Source: Rhodococcus sp. HNM0563
GTDB taxonomy: Bacteria; Actinomycetota; Actinomycetes; Mycobacteriales; Mycobacteriaceae
DNA length: 64,000 nt
NCBI RefSeq assembly: GCF_012726195.1
Contig: NZ_JAASAF010000004.1
Span: forward strand, 186,001 to 250,000
Direction of reading: 5' to 3'
Shown: in pieces, positions 35,475-45,263 of the stretch
Position numbering within the stretch: position 1 is the stretch's first letter
Layout: each line of letters starts with the position of its first letter
Made by a program: the position numbers and the translations under genes
Notes under the pieces: generated by a model
What the model saw: only the letters and a program-made list of their open reading frames with translations
What the model was told of the DNA's origin: nothing
Database searches by the model: none

Positions 35475-36886
35475 TGCTCACCAGGTTCGTCCGCATCCAG
35501 CTCTCGATTTTCGCGGTGCTCACCGTGATCGGGTTGGTGGTCATGTCGCTCGTGTATGTGCGGCTGCCCCAGCTGGTAGGTATCGGTCAGTACAACGTCA
35601 CCGTCGAATTGGCCTCCACGGGTGGTCTCTATCCGCATTCGAACGTGACGTACCGCGGAAACACCGTCGGCACGGTCACGAGCGTGACCTTGTCGCCGGT
35701 GGGTGTCGACGCGGTATTGTCCATCGATTCCGGGCAGAAGATTCCGGCCGACGTCGACGCAGCGGTACGCAGTGTTTCCGCGGTCGGTGAGCAGTACGTC
35801 GATCTTGTGCCGCATGAGAATTCGTCGTCGGACGAACATCTCGGCGACGGCGATGTGATTCCGCTCGATCGCACGACGGTGCCCCAGGAGGTCGGGGCAC
35901 TGCTCGATCAGGCGGATGTCCTGCTCGCCAGCATCTCCGACACGCGATTGCAGACCGTTGTCGACGAGGCCTTCGACGCGTTCAACGGGACCGGGCCCGA
36001 GTTGCAGCAACTGATCGACTCGACGCGCCTGTTCGTGCAGGAAGCGTCGGCGAACTCCGGCGAAACTCGCCGCCTCCTGGACGAGATCGGGCCTCTGCTG
36101 GATACCCAGGTGGTCACGAGTGAGTCGATCCGCTCGTGGACCCGCGATATGGTGACCTTCACCGATCGTCTCCGCGAGAGTGATCCGGATCTGCGGGCAC
36201 TCATGGAGAAGGGGCCCGCGGCTGCCGCGGAGGCGGAGACCCTTCTGCAGGAACTGCGTCCGACATTGCCGCTGCTGCTCGCCAATCTGGTGAGCGTCGG
36301 TGAGGTCGGGGTGATCTACAACGCGGGTATCGAGCAGATTCTGGTGCTGTACCCGCCGATGACGACCGCTCTGATCACCGCCGCAGGCGGCGGGCCTGCG
36401 GAGGACGGCGCGGTTGTCGACTTCCATCTGCAATTGCACGACCCGCCGCCGTGCCTGTCCGGGTTCCTTCCGCCCGACCAGTGGCGCAGCCCGGCGGACA
36501 CCTCGATGGTGGACACTCCGGACAACATCTTCTGTCAACTGCCGCAATCGGATCCGAATGCAGTACGTGGTGCGCGGAATGTACCGTGCATGGAGTACCC
36601 CGGCCGGCGAGCGCCGACCCCCGAGATGTGCCGCACGGGCTACACGCCGGGCTACTCGGACAACCCGTGGCGGGGCGCCCCCACGCCGGTGCAGTCGGAG
36701 AACAGCATGCCGACCCCCGCGTCGTATTCCGAGGGTGACGCCGACGCGGCGCCCGCAGGCGTGACCGCGCGCAGGGTCGATCCGGAAACCGGCACGTACA
36801 TTGGACCGGACGGCACTGTGTTCCGGCACACCGACCTCGGAGATGGGACGAGTTTGGAAACCTATATGAAGGCACAACAGGGCTGA
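35471..36886 (+). CDS. mce4F: Mce4F
   Basis: A 471-residue MCE protein. The anchor is 'IQLSIFAVLTVIGLVVMSLV', followed by the MCE domain 'STGGLYPHSNVTYRGNTVG' near residue 47, then helices to about residue 300 and a long polar C-terminal domain with several cysteines ('PPPCLSGF', 'NIFCQLP', 'NVPCMEYPG', 'TPEMCRTGY') likely to form disulfides outside the membrane. It is the last of the six MCE subunits, with a one-base overlap of its stop with the next start. Confidence 0.92.
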   Translation: MMLTRFVRIQLSIFAVLTVIGLVVMSLVYVRLPQLVGIGQYNVTVELASTGGLYPHSNVTYRGNTVGTVTSVTLSPVGVDAVLSIDSGQKIPADVDAAVRSVSAVGEQYVDLVPHENSSSDEHLGDGDVIPLDRTTVPQEVGALLDQADVLLASISDTRLQTVVDEAFDAFNGTGPELQQLIDSTRLFVQEASANSGETRRLLDEIGPLLDTQVVTSESIRSWTRDMVTFTDRLRESDPDLRALMEKGPAAAAEAETLLQELRPTLPLLLANLVSVGEVGVIYNAGIEQILVLYPPMTTALITAAGGGPAEDGAVVDFHLQLHDPPPCLSGFLPPDQWRSPADTSMVDTPDNIFCQLPQSDPNAVRGARNVPCMEYPGRRAPTPEMCRTGYTPGYSDNPWRGAPTPVQSENSMPTPASYSEGDADAAPAGVTARRVDPETGTYIGPDGTVFRHTDLGDGTSLETYMKAQQG

Positions 36887-37503
36887 TGGCGGACGAGAAA
36901 GAGAACCCCGACGCGGGCAGCGACGATGCGAGCAAGGTCGACCTGAGCAAAGCCGGGTCCACCACGGCTGAGCAGAGCAATGACAGTGGGTCCGACAAGC
37001 GTCCGGACTCCGTTGCGGCCCCCCGGTGGGCGAGACTCGTCACGGTCGTCGCATCGGTACTGGTCGTCGGGCTCATCGCTGCGGGAGCGTGGTTGCTGTT
37101 CGAACGACAGTCCGCGGCCGACCGCAACGACCGTCGCGAGGAATATCTGCAGGCTGCGCGACAGACCGTGCTCAACCTGACGAACATCCAGGCCGACACC
37201 GCCGACGCCGACGTCAAGCGACTCATGGAGGGCGCAACCGGCGACTTCAAGGCCGAGTTCGAAGGTCGTGAAGGGCCGTTCGTCGAGGTCGTGCAGCAGG
37301 CGGGCGTCACCACCACGGGTGAAGTGCTCGAGGCAGGCATCCAGAACGAGGACGGTTCGTGCACGGCTTCGCTGGTCGCGTCCCGCGCGATGGTGAGCAA
37401 CGCAGAACAGTCCGAACCGGAGCCTCGCGATTTTCGCCTCCGCGTCACGGTCTGTGACGAGGACGGTCGCTTGCTGGCGTCGAAGGTGGAGTTCGTGCCG
37501 TGA
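36886..37503 (+). CDS. mam4A: Mce-associated membrane protein Mam4A
   Basis: A 205-residue Mce-associated protein. The N-terminal 45 residues are acidic and polar. One membrane helix follows ('LVTVVASVLVVGLIAAGAWL'), and then a NTF2/VirB8-like periplasmic domain of about 130 residues. It corresponds to Rv3493c. Mam proteins stabilise or connect the MCE transporter. It overlaps mce4F and mam4B, so all ten genes from yrbE4A appear to be one transcript. Confidence 0.85.
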   Translation: MADEKENPDAGSDDASKVDLSKAGSTTAEQSNDSGSDKRPDSVAAPRWARLVTVVASVLVVGLIAAGAWLLFERQSAADRNDRREEYLQAARQTVLNLTNIQADTADADVKRLMEGATGDFKAEFEGREGPFVEVVQQAGVTTTGEVLEAGIQNEDGSCTASLVASRAMVSNAEQSEPEPRDFRLRVTVCDEDGRLLASKVEFVP

Positions 37504-38090
37504 GCGATGATCAGAAGGAGGAACCCGTGACGGCTGTCGACACGGATGTCGAGAACGATGCGGATGCCGGGAACACCGCACCGGCAGCGAACGATACCGA
37601 GTCGTCGACGTCGCGGCTGCCGCTCATCGCAGGTGCACTCGGTGTGGTGGTACTGGTCTTCGCGGTCCTCGTCGGTTGGCTCGGGTACGGCAAGATCCAG
37701 GACAGCGCGGCCGAATCGGCCAGATCCGAGGCCGTGGCTGCGGCGGAAGAACAGTCGGTCGCGATGCTCGCCTACGACTTCGAGAACGTCGACGAGCAGG
37801 CGGCTGCCGCGGCCGAGGGACTCACCGGCGACTTCCGGGACGAGTACATGAACCTGATGCAGAACATCATCGCGCCCGGCGCCAAAGAGAAGTCGATCAG
37901 CGTGCAGGTGAGTGTGCAGGCCTCCTCGGTGGTGTCGGCCGACGCCGATCATGCAGTGACGCTGCTGTTCCTCAACCAGATCACCACCAGCTCCGAGAAC
38001 CCGGAAGCCGTGAGCAGCGGGAGCCGGGTACGTGTGGAACTCGAGAACCAGGACGGGCGCTGGCTCGTGAACCGGTTGACGCCCATCTAG
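37500..38090 (+). CDS. mam4B: Mce-associated membrane protein Mam4B
   Basis: A 196-residue paralogue of Mam4A, GTG start overlapping its stop. An acidic N-terminus is followed by one helix ('LPLIAGALGVVVLVFAVLVG') and a periplasmic VirB8-like domain ending 'NQDGRWLVNRLTPI', the usual Mam C-terminus. It corresponds to Rv3492c and closes the mce4 operon. It converges on otsA with a 9-base gap and no obvious terminator hairpin. Confidence 0.85.
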   Translation: MSDDQKEEPVTAVDTDVENDADAGNTAPAANDTESSTSRLPLIAGALGVVVLVFAVLVGWLGYGKIQDSAAESARSEAVAAAEEQSVAMLAYDFENVDEQAAAAAEGLTGDFRDEYMNLMQNIIAPGAKEKSISVQVSVQASSVVSADADHAVTLLFLNQITTSSENPEAVSSGSRVRVELENQDGRWLVNRLTPI

Positions 38091-38099
38091 GACGGGCGG

Positions 38100-39605
38100 T
38101 CAGGTCGGTTCGTCGGTCTCCGCGGGGGCGACCAGCGCGGGACCGGCGGCCCCCTGGTGGGCGAGTGCGTCGAGGAACGCGCGCGCCCACCGATCCACGT
38201 CGTGGGTCAGAACCTGACGGCGGAGGGCTCTCATCCGTTTGCGGCCTTCCTCGCGGGTCTGCGTCAGCGCGGCCTCGAGCTTGTCCTTGACGTCCTCGAG
38301 GTCGTGCGGGTTGCACTGGTAGGCCTGTTTCAATTCCTCTGCAGCGCCGGTGAATTCGCTGAGAACGAGTGCTCCACCGAGGTCGCTGCGACAAGCGACG
38401 TATTCCTTGGCGACGAGGTTCATGCCGTCGCGGAGAGGGGTGACGAGCATTGCGTCGGCTGCGACGAAGAACGCGATCAGGTCTTCGCGGGGCACCGGGC
38501 GGTGAATGTAATGCACGACCGGGCGACCGACCTCGGCGTATTCGCCGTTGATGCGACTGACGACCATCTCGATCTCGCCGCGCATCTGCACATACGATTC
38601 GACTCGTTCACGGCTCGGTGTCGCGAGCTGAACCATCACCGTTTCGGTGGGGTCGACGCGGCCTTCGGCGATGAGTTCTCGAAGGGCATCGAGGCGAATA
38701 TCGATTCCCTTGGTGTAATCGAGCCGGTCGACGCCGAGCAGCACTTTGGCCGGGTTGCCGAGTTCCTTGCGGATTGCCTTGGCGCGGGCGCGGATCGATT
38801 TGCTTCGGGACTGTTCGTCCAGAGCTCCCGACGCGATGGAGATCGGGAACGCTCCCACCCGGACGGTGCGGAAACCGACCTGCACCACACCGAGTTTGGA
38901 ACGCACACCGACCGTCCCGCGGGACGTCTGATGCCCGGCCAGCCGGCGGGCGAGATACAGGAAGTTCGTTGCACCGCCCGCGAGATGGAACCCGATGAGA
39001 TCGGCGCCGAGAAGGCCTTCGACGATCTCGGTGCGCCACGGCATCTGCATGAACAGCTCGACCGGTGGGAACGGGATGTGGAGAAAGAATCCGATGGTGA
39101 GATCAGGCCGCAGCATTCGGAGCATCTTCGGGACCAGCTGGAGCTGGTAGTCCTGGATCCATACCGTCGCGCCGTGCGCGGAGGCTTTCGCCGTTGCTTC
39201 GGCGAATCGCCGATTCACCTCTACGTAGGCGTTCCACCACTCGCGCCGGTACTCGGGGCGCACGATCACATCGTGGTAGAGCGGCCACAAGGTGGCGTTG
39301 GAGAAGCCTTCGTAGTAGTCGGCTATCTCGTCGGCGCTGAGCGGGACGGGATGCAGGACCATGTCGTCTTCGACGATGGGGTCGATGTCTGCATCCGCAA
39401 CACCGGCCCAGCCCACCCAGGCGCCGCGGTTACTGCGCAGGATCGGCTCCAGCGCGGTGACGAGACCACCCGGACTGCGCTTCCAGCGGGTGGAGCCGTC
39501 CGGGAGCCGTTCGAGGTCGACCGGGAGGCGGTTCGCGACGACCACGAAGTCCGATTCGGTGAACGTGTCGGAATCTTCGCGCGGTTCCGCCTCGCCGGTC
39601 GTCAC
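38100..39605 (-). CDS. otsA: Trehalose-6-phosphate synthase OtsA
   Basis: A 501-residue GT20 glycosyltransferase. It shows '[12 protein letters not shown]' at residue 20, '[14 protein letters not shown]', '[15 protein letters not shown]' near 148, '[14 protein letters not shown]', '[20 protein letters not shown]' near 285 and the donor-binding '[15 protein letters not shown]' near 381. It joins UDP- or ADP-glucose to glucose-6-phosphate. The GTG at 39605 has GGAGAGGAC ahead of it; longer in-frame starts lack this. otsA also follows the mce4 region in M. tuberculosis (Rv3490). The C-terminal tail after 'FLDALA' is short and variable. Confidence 0.95.
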   Translation of the reverse strand: MTTGEAEPREDSDTFTESDFVVVANRLPVDLERLPDGSTRWKRSPGGLVTALEPILRSNRGAWVGWAGVADADIDPIVEDDMVLHPVPLSADEIADYYEGFSNATLWPLYHDVIVRPEYRREWWNAYVEVNRRFAEATAKASAHGATVWIQDYQLQLVPKMLRMLRPDLTIGFFLHIPFPPVELFMQMPWRTEIVEGLLGADLIGFHLAGGATNFLYLARRLAGHQTSRGTVGVRSKLGVVQVGFRTVRVGAFPISIASGALDEQSRSKSIRARAKAIRKELGNPAKVLLGVDRLDYTKGIDIRLDALRELIAEGRVDPTETVMVQLATPSRERVESYVQMRGEIEMVVSRINGEYAEVGRPVVHYIHRPVPREDLIAFFVAADAMLVTPLRDGMNLVAKEYVACRSDLGGALVLSEFTGAAEELKQAYQCNPHDLEDVKDKLEAALTQTREEGRKRMRALRRQVLTHDVDRWARAFLDALAHQGAAGPALVAPAETDEPT

Positions 39606-39636
39606 ATTGTGTCCTCTCCGCCTACGGTTCGTTGGT

Positions 39637-39804
39637 TCAGTTCTTGTCGAGCGGGCCGATGCCGAGCATCGACAGGAGCATGCGGCACTCGTCCGCATCC
39701 TCGGCGTATGCGGCGACGACGCGCTGCGCCTGGCGTGCGGTTTCGTCGGCGAGGGGTTCGATCTCCTCGTCCACGATGTCTTTCGCCGTGGGTTCCGCGG
39801 CCAT
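39637..39804 (-). CDS. Small conserved protein (Rv3489-like)
   Basis: A 55-residue soluble acidic protein starting '[17 protein letters not shown]' behind GGGAGGAC, and ending '[13 protein letters not shown]'. It lies just upstream of otsA on the same strand. The M. tuberculosis Rv3489 gene (54 codons) has the same place and a similar size. One Cys is present and no transmembrane helix. It is probably cotranscribed with otsA. Function unknown. Confidence 0.75.
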   Translation of the reverse strand: MAAEPTAKDIVDEEIEPLADETARQAQRVVAAYAEDADECRMLLSMLGIGPLDKN

Positions 39805-40007
39805 GATTGTCCTCCCGGGGTGACTGCTGTGAGCAGGCGCTCTACCTGACTCTATGAGAATCGGACGCATCGACGCCACCCGCCTTCCGCTGGATCGAGT
39901 CAGGTGCGTGGAGGCGTGGGGCGACGAGCCATCACGGTACGGTGTAGCGGGGGTTGCGCCACGTGTCGAGATGTGGCGCTGTTCGCTATTCGCCGAGGAA
40001 GGTTTTC

Positions 40008-40808
40008 ATGCCCATCGCCACCATCAACGGAATCCCACTGAATTACCAGGTCAAGGGTTCCGGCGACCTGGTCGTCCTGATCATGGGGACCGGTAGCCCG
40101 GGCCGCGTGTGGGATCTGCATCAGGTTCCCGCTCTGGTGAAGGAGGGATATCGCGTCGCGACGTTCGACAATCGCGGCATCGCGCCGTCGGGGGAGAGTC
40201 TCGGTGGTATCACCATCGAGGACATGGTCAAGGACACCGCAGGCCTGATCGAGTTGCTCGGCGGCCCGGCGCACGTCGTCGGAACGTCCATGGGTTCGCG
40301 CGTAGCGCAGGAACTCGCGCTTGCCCGGCCGGATCTGGTGCGGAAGGCCGTGTTCCTCGCAGGGCATGCTCGGATGGACCGTTTCCAGATCACGCTGACC
40401 GAGGGAGAACGTCAGCTGTACGACAGCGGAGTGGAACTGCCCGCGAAGTACCAGGCCGCGCTCACCGCGGTGATGAACCTGTCGCCTGCGTCGCTGGCCG
40501 ACGAGAACACTGCCCGCGACTGGCTCGACGTATTCGAGTTCAGCGGTGGTCGTGCCTCGCCCGGTGTGCGGGCTCAGCTCGGGATGGACCGTGAGTTCGA
40601 CCGCCGTGCCGCCTACCGGTCGGTGCGGGTGCCGTGCCTGTCGGTCGGATTCGCCGACGACCGGATGATTCCGTCATACCTGACGCGTGAGGTCGCCGAT
40701 GCGATCCCGAACGCCCGGTACGAGGAGGTCCCGGACGCCGGTCACTACGGATACCTCGAACGACCCGAAGCTGTGAACAAACTGCTGCTGGACTTCCTGG
40801 CCGACTAG
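40008..40808 (+). CDS. Alpha/beta hydrolase, unknown substrate
   Basis: A 266-residue alpha/beta hydrolase. The oxyanion strand is 'LVVLIMGTGSPGRVWD', the nucleophile elbow 'VVGTSMGSRVAQELAL' near residue 93, the acid strand 'CLSVGFADDRMIPSYL' near 219, and the His in 'DAGHYGYLE' near 249. It resembles haloperoxidase/MenH-type stand-alone hydrolases. GAGGAAGG lies 6 bases before the ATG. It stands alone and is followed by a strong terminator. Confidence 0.82.
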   Translation: MPIATINGIPLNYQVKGSGDLVVLIMGTGSPGRVWDLHQVPALVKEGYRVATFDNRGIAPSGESLGGITIEDMVKDTAGLIELLGGPAHVVGTSMGSRVAQELALARPDLVRKAVFLAGHARMDRFQITLTEGERQLYDSGVELPAKYQAALTAVMNLSPASLADENTARDWLDVFEFSGGRASPGVRAQLGMDREFDRRAAYRSVRVPCLSVGFADDRMIPSYLTREVADAIPNARYEEVPDAGHYGYLERPEAVNKLLLDFLAD

Positions 40809-40830
40809 CGCAAGCGACCCGGACCGTGTG

Positions 40831-40880
40831 GTGCGAGCGCGGCGGAATCCCTGTGGGGTTCCGCCGCGCTCGTGCTTTTT
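40831..40880 (+). terminator. Rho-independent terminator
   Basis: A 16-base arm GAGCGCGGCGGAATCC at 40835-40850 pairs, with one G-T wobble, with 40856-40871 around a short loop; the stem extends by further pairs. It is followed by gtgcTTTTT. It ends the hydrolase transcript. Confidence 0.9.
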
Positions 40881-40960
40881 CGGGTGTTTCGGACAGGCCG
40901 TGGGCGTGTCCGAAACGAGGGTCCCCATAGGGGGCACTTCGCTTGGTACGCTCGCCGAAC

Positions 40961-40979
40961 CAAGGTTAGCCTGAGCTAT
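40961..40979. promoter_or_regulatory. IdeR/DmdR-type iron box
   Basis: caaGGTTAGcCTgAgCTAt matches the actinobacterial iron box (TTAGGTTAGGCTCACCTAA) at about 13 of 19 positions. It lies 64 bases before the siderophore N-hydroxylase gene, where an iron repressor would be expected. Confidence 0.65.
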
Positions 40980-41042
40980 GTTCAGGGGTGTTGAGGCGAG
41001 CCGGCTGCGGGCAGCATTGCCCCCGACTACGGAAGTTGAGTG

Positions 41043-42431
41043 ATGATCGACCGATCAAGTACATTCACCGGTCAATCGGAGGTGCAGGGCGACCCGCACG
41101 GGGAAGTCTTCGACCTCGTCGGCATCGGTTTCGGTCCCGCGAATCTGGCGTTGGCCATTGCGATCGAGGAACACAACGAAAGCTCTCCGGGCGACGAGGT
41201 TCGCGCGTGTTTCTTCGAGCGTCGTACCGAGTTCGCGTGGCATCCCGGAATGCTCCTCGAAGGCTCGACCATGCAGATCGCGTTCCCCAAGGATCTCGTC
41301 ACCTTCCGTAATCCGACCAGCAGCTACAGCTTCTTCTCCTACCTTCACGAGCACGGCCGGTTGGTCGACTTCGTCAATCATCAGACGTTCTTCCCCACCC
41401 GGCTCGAATTCCAGGACTACCTCCAGTGGGCCGCGCGACGGGTCGGAACCGAGGTTCGCTACGACGCCGACATCGTGGCCGTCGAGCCGCTGCACAACGC
41501 GCGCGGAAGCGCCGACCTGTTCACGGTCCGCGCTGCAGACGGCAGTGTCGTGCACGCTCGGACCGTCGTGATGGGTGTCGGTCTCCGGGCTCGCGTTCCT
41601 TCCTGGGCAACCGAGTCGTCACGCTGCTTCCACAACCACGACTTCCTGTTCCACCTCGAAGAGATGCCCTCTCCCGTCCACCAGCGGTTCGTCGTCGTCG
41701 GTGCCGGTCAGAGCGCTGCCGAGGTGGTGCAGTACCTCCACGCCAACTATCCGCAGGCAGAGGTCCACAACGTCTTCGGCCGCTTCGGCTACAGCCCCGC
41801 CGACGACAGCCCGTACGCCAACCGGATCTTCGACCCCGAGGTGGTCGACGAACTGCACTCGGCTCCGCTCGAGGAACGCGAACGGCTCCTCGCGCTGCAC
41901 AAGGGCACCAACTATGCGGTCGTGGCCCCCGAACTGATCGAAGCGCTGTACGCAGCCGAATACCGCGAGAGGGTGCGTGGGCCGCGCCGTCTGTTCATGC
42001 GCCGCGCATCCGAGGTACTCGCCACCACGGAGACCTCCACGGGCATCGAAGTGGAGATTCGTAACAGTCTGGACGACTCGTCCGACACATTGGAGTGCGA
42101 CGCCGTTGTCCTTGCGACCGGCTTCGAGCCGACATCGCTCGGTTCGATGCTCGGAGACCTCGCGTGGAATACCCCGGTGCCGCCGGTGGCACGCGACTAT
42201 CGTCTGGAGCTGCCGGCCGAGATCGCGGCCGACGTGTACCTGCTGGGAGGGACGGAGAAGACTCACGGTTTGACTGCGTCGCTACTGTCGAACGCGGCCG
42301 TTCGTGCAGGAGAGGTCCTCTCTTCGGTCCTCGAACGCCGACTGAGGGGGCAATCGGTGGAGCGGGCGGAGATCGGCGAGCTTGATAGAATACCGAGCCA
42401 GCACACCTACGCAACAAGTGAGGCGAGATGA
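41043..42431 (+). CDS. Siderophore L-ornithine/L-lysine N-monooxygenase
   Basis: A 462-residue flavin N-hydroxylase. It has the FAD motif '[20 protein letters not shown]' near residue 24, the NADPH motif '[15 protein letters not shown]' near 218, and the C-terminal '[13 protein letters not shown]' near 355. It makes N-hydroxy-ornithine or -lysine for hydroxamate siderophores; the substrate cannot be fixed by eye. GGAAG precedes the ATG (a GTG three bases earlier is also possible). An iron box lies upstream and mbtH overlaps its stop, but no peptide synthetase is in the window. Confidence 0.88.
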   Translation: MIDRSSTFTGQSEVQGDPHGEVFDLVGIGFGPANLALAIAIEEHNESSPGDEVRACFFERRTEFAWHPGMLLEGSTMQIAFPKDLVTFRNPTSSYSFFSYLHEHGRLVDFVNHQTFFPTRLEFQDYLQWAARRVGTEVRYDADIVAVEPLHNARGSADLFTVRAADGSVVHARTVVMGVGLRARVPSWATESSRCFHNHDFLFHLEEMPSPVHQRFVVVGAGQSAAEVVQYLHANYPQAEVHNVFGRFGYSPADDSPYANRIFDPEVVDELHSAPLEERERLLALHKGTNYAVVAPELIEALYAAEYRERVRGPRRLFMRRASEVLATTETSTGIEVEIRNSLDDSSDTLECDAVVLATGFEPTSLGSMLGDLAWNTPVPPVARDYRLELPAEIAADVYLLGGTEKTHGLTASLLSNAAVRAGEVLSSVLERRLRGQSVERAEIGELDRIPSQHTYATSEAR

Positions 42432-42667
42432 GCACGAATCCATTTGACGACGAAGACGGCCGCTTCTACGTTCTCGTGAACGACGAGGAGCAGTACTCGC
42501 TGTGGCCGACCTTCGCCGAGGTCCCGCAGGGGTGGCGGGTGGTATTCGGCGAAGAGTCGCGCGCTGCGTGCGTCGAGTACGTCGAGCAGAACTGGACCGA
42601 CATGCGTCCCAAGAGCCTGCGCGACGCAATGGAGGCCGACGAGAAGGCCCGCGAGGGTAGCTCCTAG
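42428..42667 (+). CDS. mbtH: MbtH-family protein
   Basis: A 79-residue MbtH-like protein: '[20 protein letters not shown]', '[19 protein letters not shown]' and a C-terminal '[11 protein letters not shown]', which carry the invariant tryptophans and the PxGW motif. MbtH proteins bind and activate adenylation domains of peptide synthetases. It is coupled to the N-hydroxylase by ATGA, which points to a siderophore synthetase encoded elsewhere. Confidence 0.93.
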   Translation: MSTNPFDDEDGRFYVLVNDEEQYSLWPTFAEVPQGWRVVFGEESRAACVEYVEQNWTDMRPKSLRDAMEADEKAREGSS

Positions 42668-42675
42668 AGACTTTT

Positions 42676-44298
42676 CTACATCCGACGAGAGTCACGCAGC
42701 CGACGAAAACGCTGGGTGACTCTCGTCTTTTGTGCGGGTATCGGCGCAGTGGTGGAGATCGGTGACGTCGGAAGTGGACCGGTGCCTTCGATGATGGGTA
42801 GGGACCCGGTGCCGTCGATGACCGGAATCGGCCCGGTCGTCGCGGTGGCGCTGGGACGATCTTCTGCTTCCTCCATCGCGGTCCGCGAACCGGTCCGGCG
42901 CATCTGCGGTCGGCGCAACCCGCTCGCTGCGGCCCCGAGGAGAACGCGGGGATGCCGCGTCGTCCGGGCGAGCCACTCACCGAGCGTCACGCCTGCGGCG
43001 AGAGCGCATCCAATTCCGAACGCCGAGAACAGCGCTGTCATGCCGGTGGTCACCTCGTTGCGCAGCATTGCGTACAGACCCCGATACAGAGCCAGGCCCG
43101 GCAGAAGGGGAGTGATACCGGCAACGGCAACGACGAGCGGCGGGATCAGCGCGCGGCGGGCCATCAAACCACCCGCGAAGCCGATCACCGTCGCGGCGAT
43201 CGCGGACGACACGATCGGCCCGAGGCTCAGCCCCAGCGACAACTGATAGACGAGGGCGCCTGCCGCGCCGGCGAGCGCGGCCACCGTCAGGGCCCGGCGC
43301 TCCGCGTAACAGGCCAGCGCGTAGAACAATGCAGCCGCCGCACCCGCAGTGACCTTCGTCGGCAGCTGTGTCAGATCGGGCAGCGGGGCATAGGTGATCA
43401 GGGGAAGTTCGGCCCCGAACACCTCGGCGATGCGCAGCGTCGTTGCCACACCGGCGATAATCCCGCCGGTCATCATCAGCAATTCGAAGAACCGCGCCGA
43501 CGCAGTGATCGGCGCGCCCGTGATGGCGTCCTGCACCGAACCCACCAGAGAGAGTCCGGACAGCAGCACGGTGACCCCCGCCGCGATGATCAGCCCAGGC
43601 GAAATATCGATACCGAGTGCTTCGCGGAATCCGTACAACGTGATGGCCGGCGCAGTGGCGATGATGCCGCCGGCGACGTGCTGGAAGAAGAACGGCAACC
43701 CTGCACCGTTGAGGAATCGGTTGGCGCGGTCGATCACGAACGTCGATGCGAAGGCCACCAAGGCAACGAGGAACCCACCGCCGAGCAACACGGAGATCGC
43801 AGCGGCCATGCCCGACCACGCGACCGTTGCAACCCAGCGGTTGTAGGGGTGGGGCGCGCTGGTGAGCGCCATGAGTTCCTCATGGGCCTGCGCAGGCGAG
43901 ATGGCGTCGCGTCGGATTCTCCGGGTGAGACGATCGACCGCTGCCAGTCGAGTGAAGTCCATCGATCGGTACTGCACCACGCGCATCGTGCTGGCCGGGG
44001 GCATCGTCTGCCCGCGATACGCCGACAGCACGATCGAGTTGTAGGTGACGTCGACATCGCACTGGGCCAGACCGTAGGTGGCGGCGACGAACCGTACCTG
44101 CTCGGAGGTGTCGATCGCGCCGGTGCCCGCCGCAAGCAGGACTTCCCCCACACGAACTGCGACGTCCAGCGCCTCGGCGACCACTGCGTCGTCCGTCAGG
44201 TCGATCGGCTGGAGCGGCGCGGGTGCGGCGGTGACCGCGTCGATGGTCGCGCGGCGCTTGCCGAAGATCAGATTGGCGGCGCCATTGAGGAAGTTCAC
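42676..44298 (-). CDS. ThrE-type threonine/serine exporter
   Basis: About 540 residues. The N-terminal cytosolic domain (DUF1212) contains 'VRVGEVLLAAGTGAIDTSEQ' near residue 50 and 'YNSIVLSAYRG'. Then come roughly ten hydrophobic helices covering the DUF1212/DUF3815 exporter core, and a variable polar C-terminus with repeated 'PIPVIDGTGSLPIIEGTG'-like stretches. GTG at 44298 has AGGTGA ahead; TTG at 44304 is an alternative. It is the family of C. glutamicum ThrE, which exports threonine and serine. The C-terminal tail overlaps the siderophore terminator. Confidence 0.85.
   Translation of the reverse strand: MNFLNGAANLIFGKRRATIDAVTAAPAPLQPIDLTDDAVVAEALDVAVRVGEVLLAAGTGAIDTSEQVRFVAATYGLAQCDVDVTYNSIVLSAYRGQTMPPASTMRVVQYRSMDFTRLAAVDRLTRRIRRDAISPAQAHEELMALTSAPHPYNRWVATVAWSGMAAAISVLLGGGFLVALVAFASTFVIDRANRFLNGAGLPFFFQHVAGGIIATAPAITLYGFREALGIDISPGLIIAAGVTVLLSGLSLVGSVQDAITGAPITASARFFELLMMTGGIIAGVATTLRIAEVFGAELPLITYAPLPDLTQLPTKVTAGAAAALFYALACYAERRALTVAALAGAAGALVYQLSLGLSLGPIVSSAIAATVIGFAGGLMARRALIPPLVVAVAGITPLLPGLALYRGLYAMLRNEVTTGMTALFSAFGIGCALAAGVTLGEWLARTTRHPRVLLGAAASGLRRPQMRRTGSRTAMEEAEDRPSATATTGPIPVIDGTGSLPIIEGTGPLPTSPISTTAPIPAQKTRVTQRFRRLRDSRRM
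42684..42731 (+). terminator. Terminator lying inside the convergent exporter gene
   Basis: GACGAGAGTCAC at 42684-42695 pairs perfectly with 42716-42727, followed by TTTT. It ends the siderophore transcript, yet it lies within the last 20 codons of the opposite-strand exporter. It could work on both strands. Confidence 0.88.
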
Positions 44299-44420
44299 CG
44301 GCAACCGTCACCTACGAATCCGTGGCAGTCAGGGGTGAAACGCATGAGACCCACGGTAGCCAAACGGACCGGGTGTGCGCGGCGAGTGTGACGCACTATA
44401 TGATGGGCGGCGCTCGAGAT

Positions 44421-44492
44421 GCCTCCTTAGCTCAGTGGTAGAGCACTCGCCTTGTAAGCGAGCGGTCGTCAGTTCAATCCTGACAGGGGGCT
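44421..44492 (+). tRNA. tRNA-Thr (TGT)
   Basis: The cloverleaf is complete. Acceptor GCCTCCT pairs with AGGGGGC. The D-arm is 'GCTCAGTGGTAGAGC', the anticodon stem CTCGC/GCGAG encloses loop CTTGTAA with anticodon TGT at 44453-44455, and the T-arm is 'GTCAGTTCAATCCTGAC'. The discriminator is T. CCA is not fully encoded. It is followed directly by a strong terminator. Confidence 0.96.
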
Positions 44493-44497
44493 CCGGT

Positions 44498-44543
44498 AAC
44501 GGGACTCTGACCAGCCAAAACGGCGGTCAGGGTCCCGTTCTTT
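44498..44543 (+). terminator. Terminator of tRNA-Thr
   Basis: AACGGGACTCTGACC at 44498-44512 pairs with 44525-44539 with one wobble, followed by CTTTG. It starts 6 bases after the tRNA. Confidence 0.88.
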
Positions 44544-45263
44544 GCCCGGACCGGGAATTCACATTCATCTACTCGCCTCTGCGTCGAGGATGTCGTTCTC
44601 CTCGAACCACCACGACGATGTGCCTCACCGGTACTTGATGCGGCGAACTTCACGTTCGACGAGCGGATGACTGCCGCCGCGCGGGCCGAACCGAAAGTTC
44701 GGGAACCGGAACCCGTTGGCGACTCGAGTGACGACCGGCGGGGTGTACTCGAACGGGCCCGCCGACGTCGGGTGGTGGTCGGCGGAGGGGACGAGGGCTC
44801 CGGAGATTACGCTGCATTCCGCACTGGGTTGCGCGCTATTGCGGGCTCTGGCAGCGTAGATGGCGCCCAGGGCAGTAGCCTCTGGTGAAGTGAACCCGGC
44901 AGCCTTCCGGACGGTTGGTGAGCCGGGTTTCGCGTATCTACCGCACCGTCACGATCTGGTGGTTGGCGCCGTGTCGCTGCAACAGGCGCCGAGTGATGCG
45001 ACGGTGGCCCGCCGCGGCGCCGCTCGCTCTTTGCGACGTTAGGCGACCCGGGGGCGGCCGATGCCCTTGATCGGACCGGTGGCTGGAACCGCCGTCGGCG
45101 ACGGCTTCGCTGAGTCATGGCCGATGCTGAGTCCGGATTGACGCATATGGCCTTTTGGCGACCTCGTCAAACCAATGTCGCGCGGTTGGCGCCCTCGCTG
45201 CTGGCCGGCGTCTCGGATAGGGCGTATTCGACCGCAGCGGTGTGGTACCGAGTCCGTCGCGCA
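44544..45263. other. Region without a recognisable gene behind tRNA-Thr
   Basis: About 720 bases with only short unconvincing frames on both strands. AACCCGGC at 44893-44900 is matched by GCCGGGTT at 44932-44939, a possible hairpin. No integrase, repeat of the tRNA 3' end, or insertion-sequence end was seen. It could be decayed element DNA between the tRNA and the replication-type gene. Confidence 0.5.

Noticed and set aside
44893-44939. Hairpin with AACCCGGC/GCCGGGTT arms as a terminator
   Set aside because: The loop is long (31 bases) and no gene ends just before it.
44667-45118. Short frames on both strands behind tRNA-Thr
   Set aside because: They have poor ribosome sites, no recognisable motif and Arg/Gly-rich shadow-like composition.
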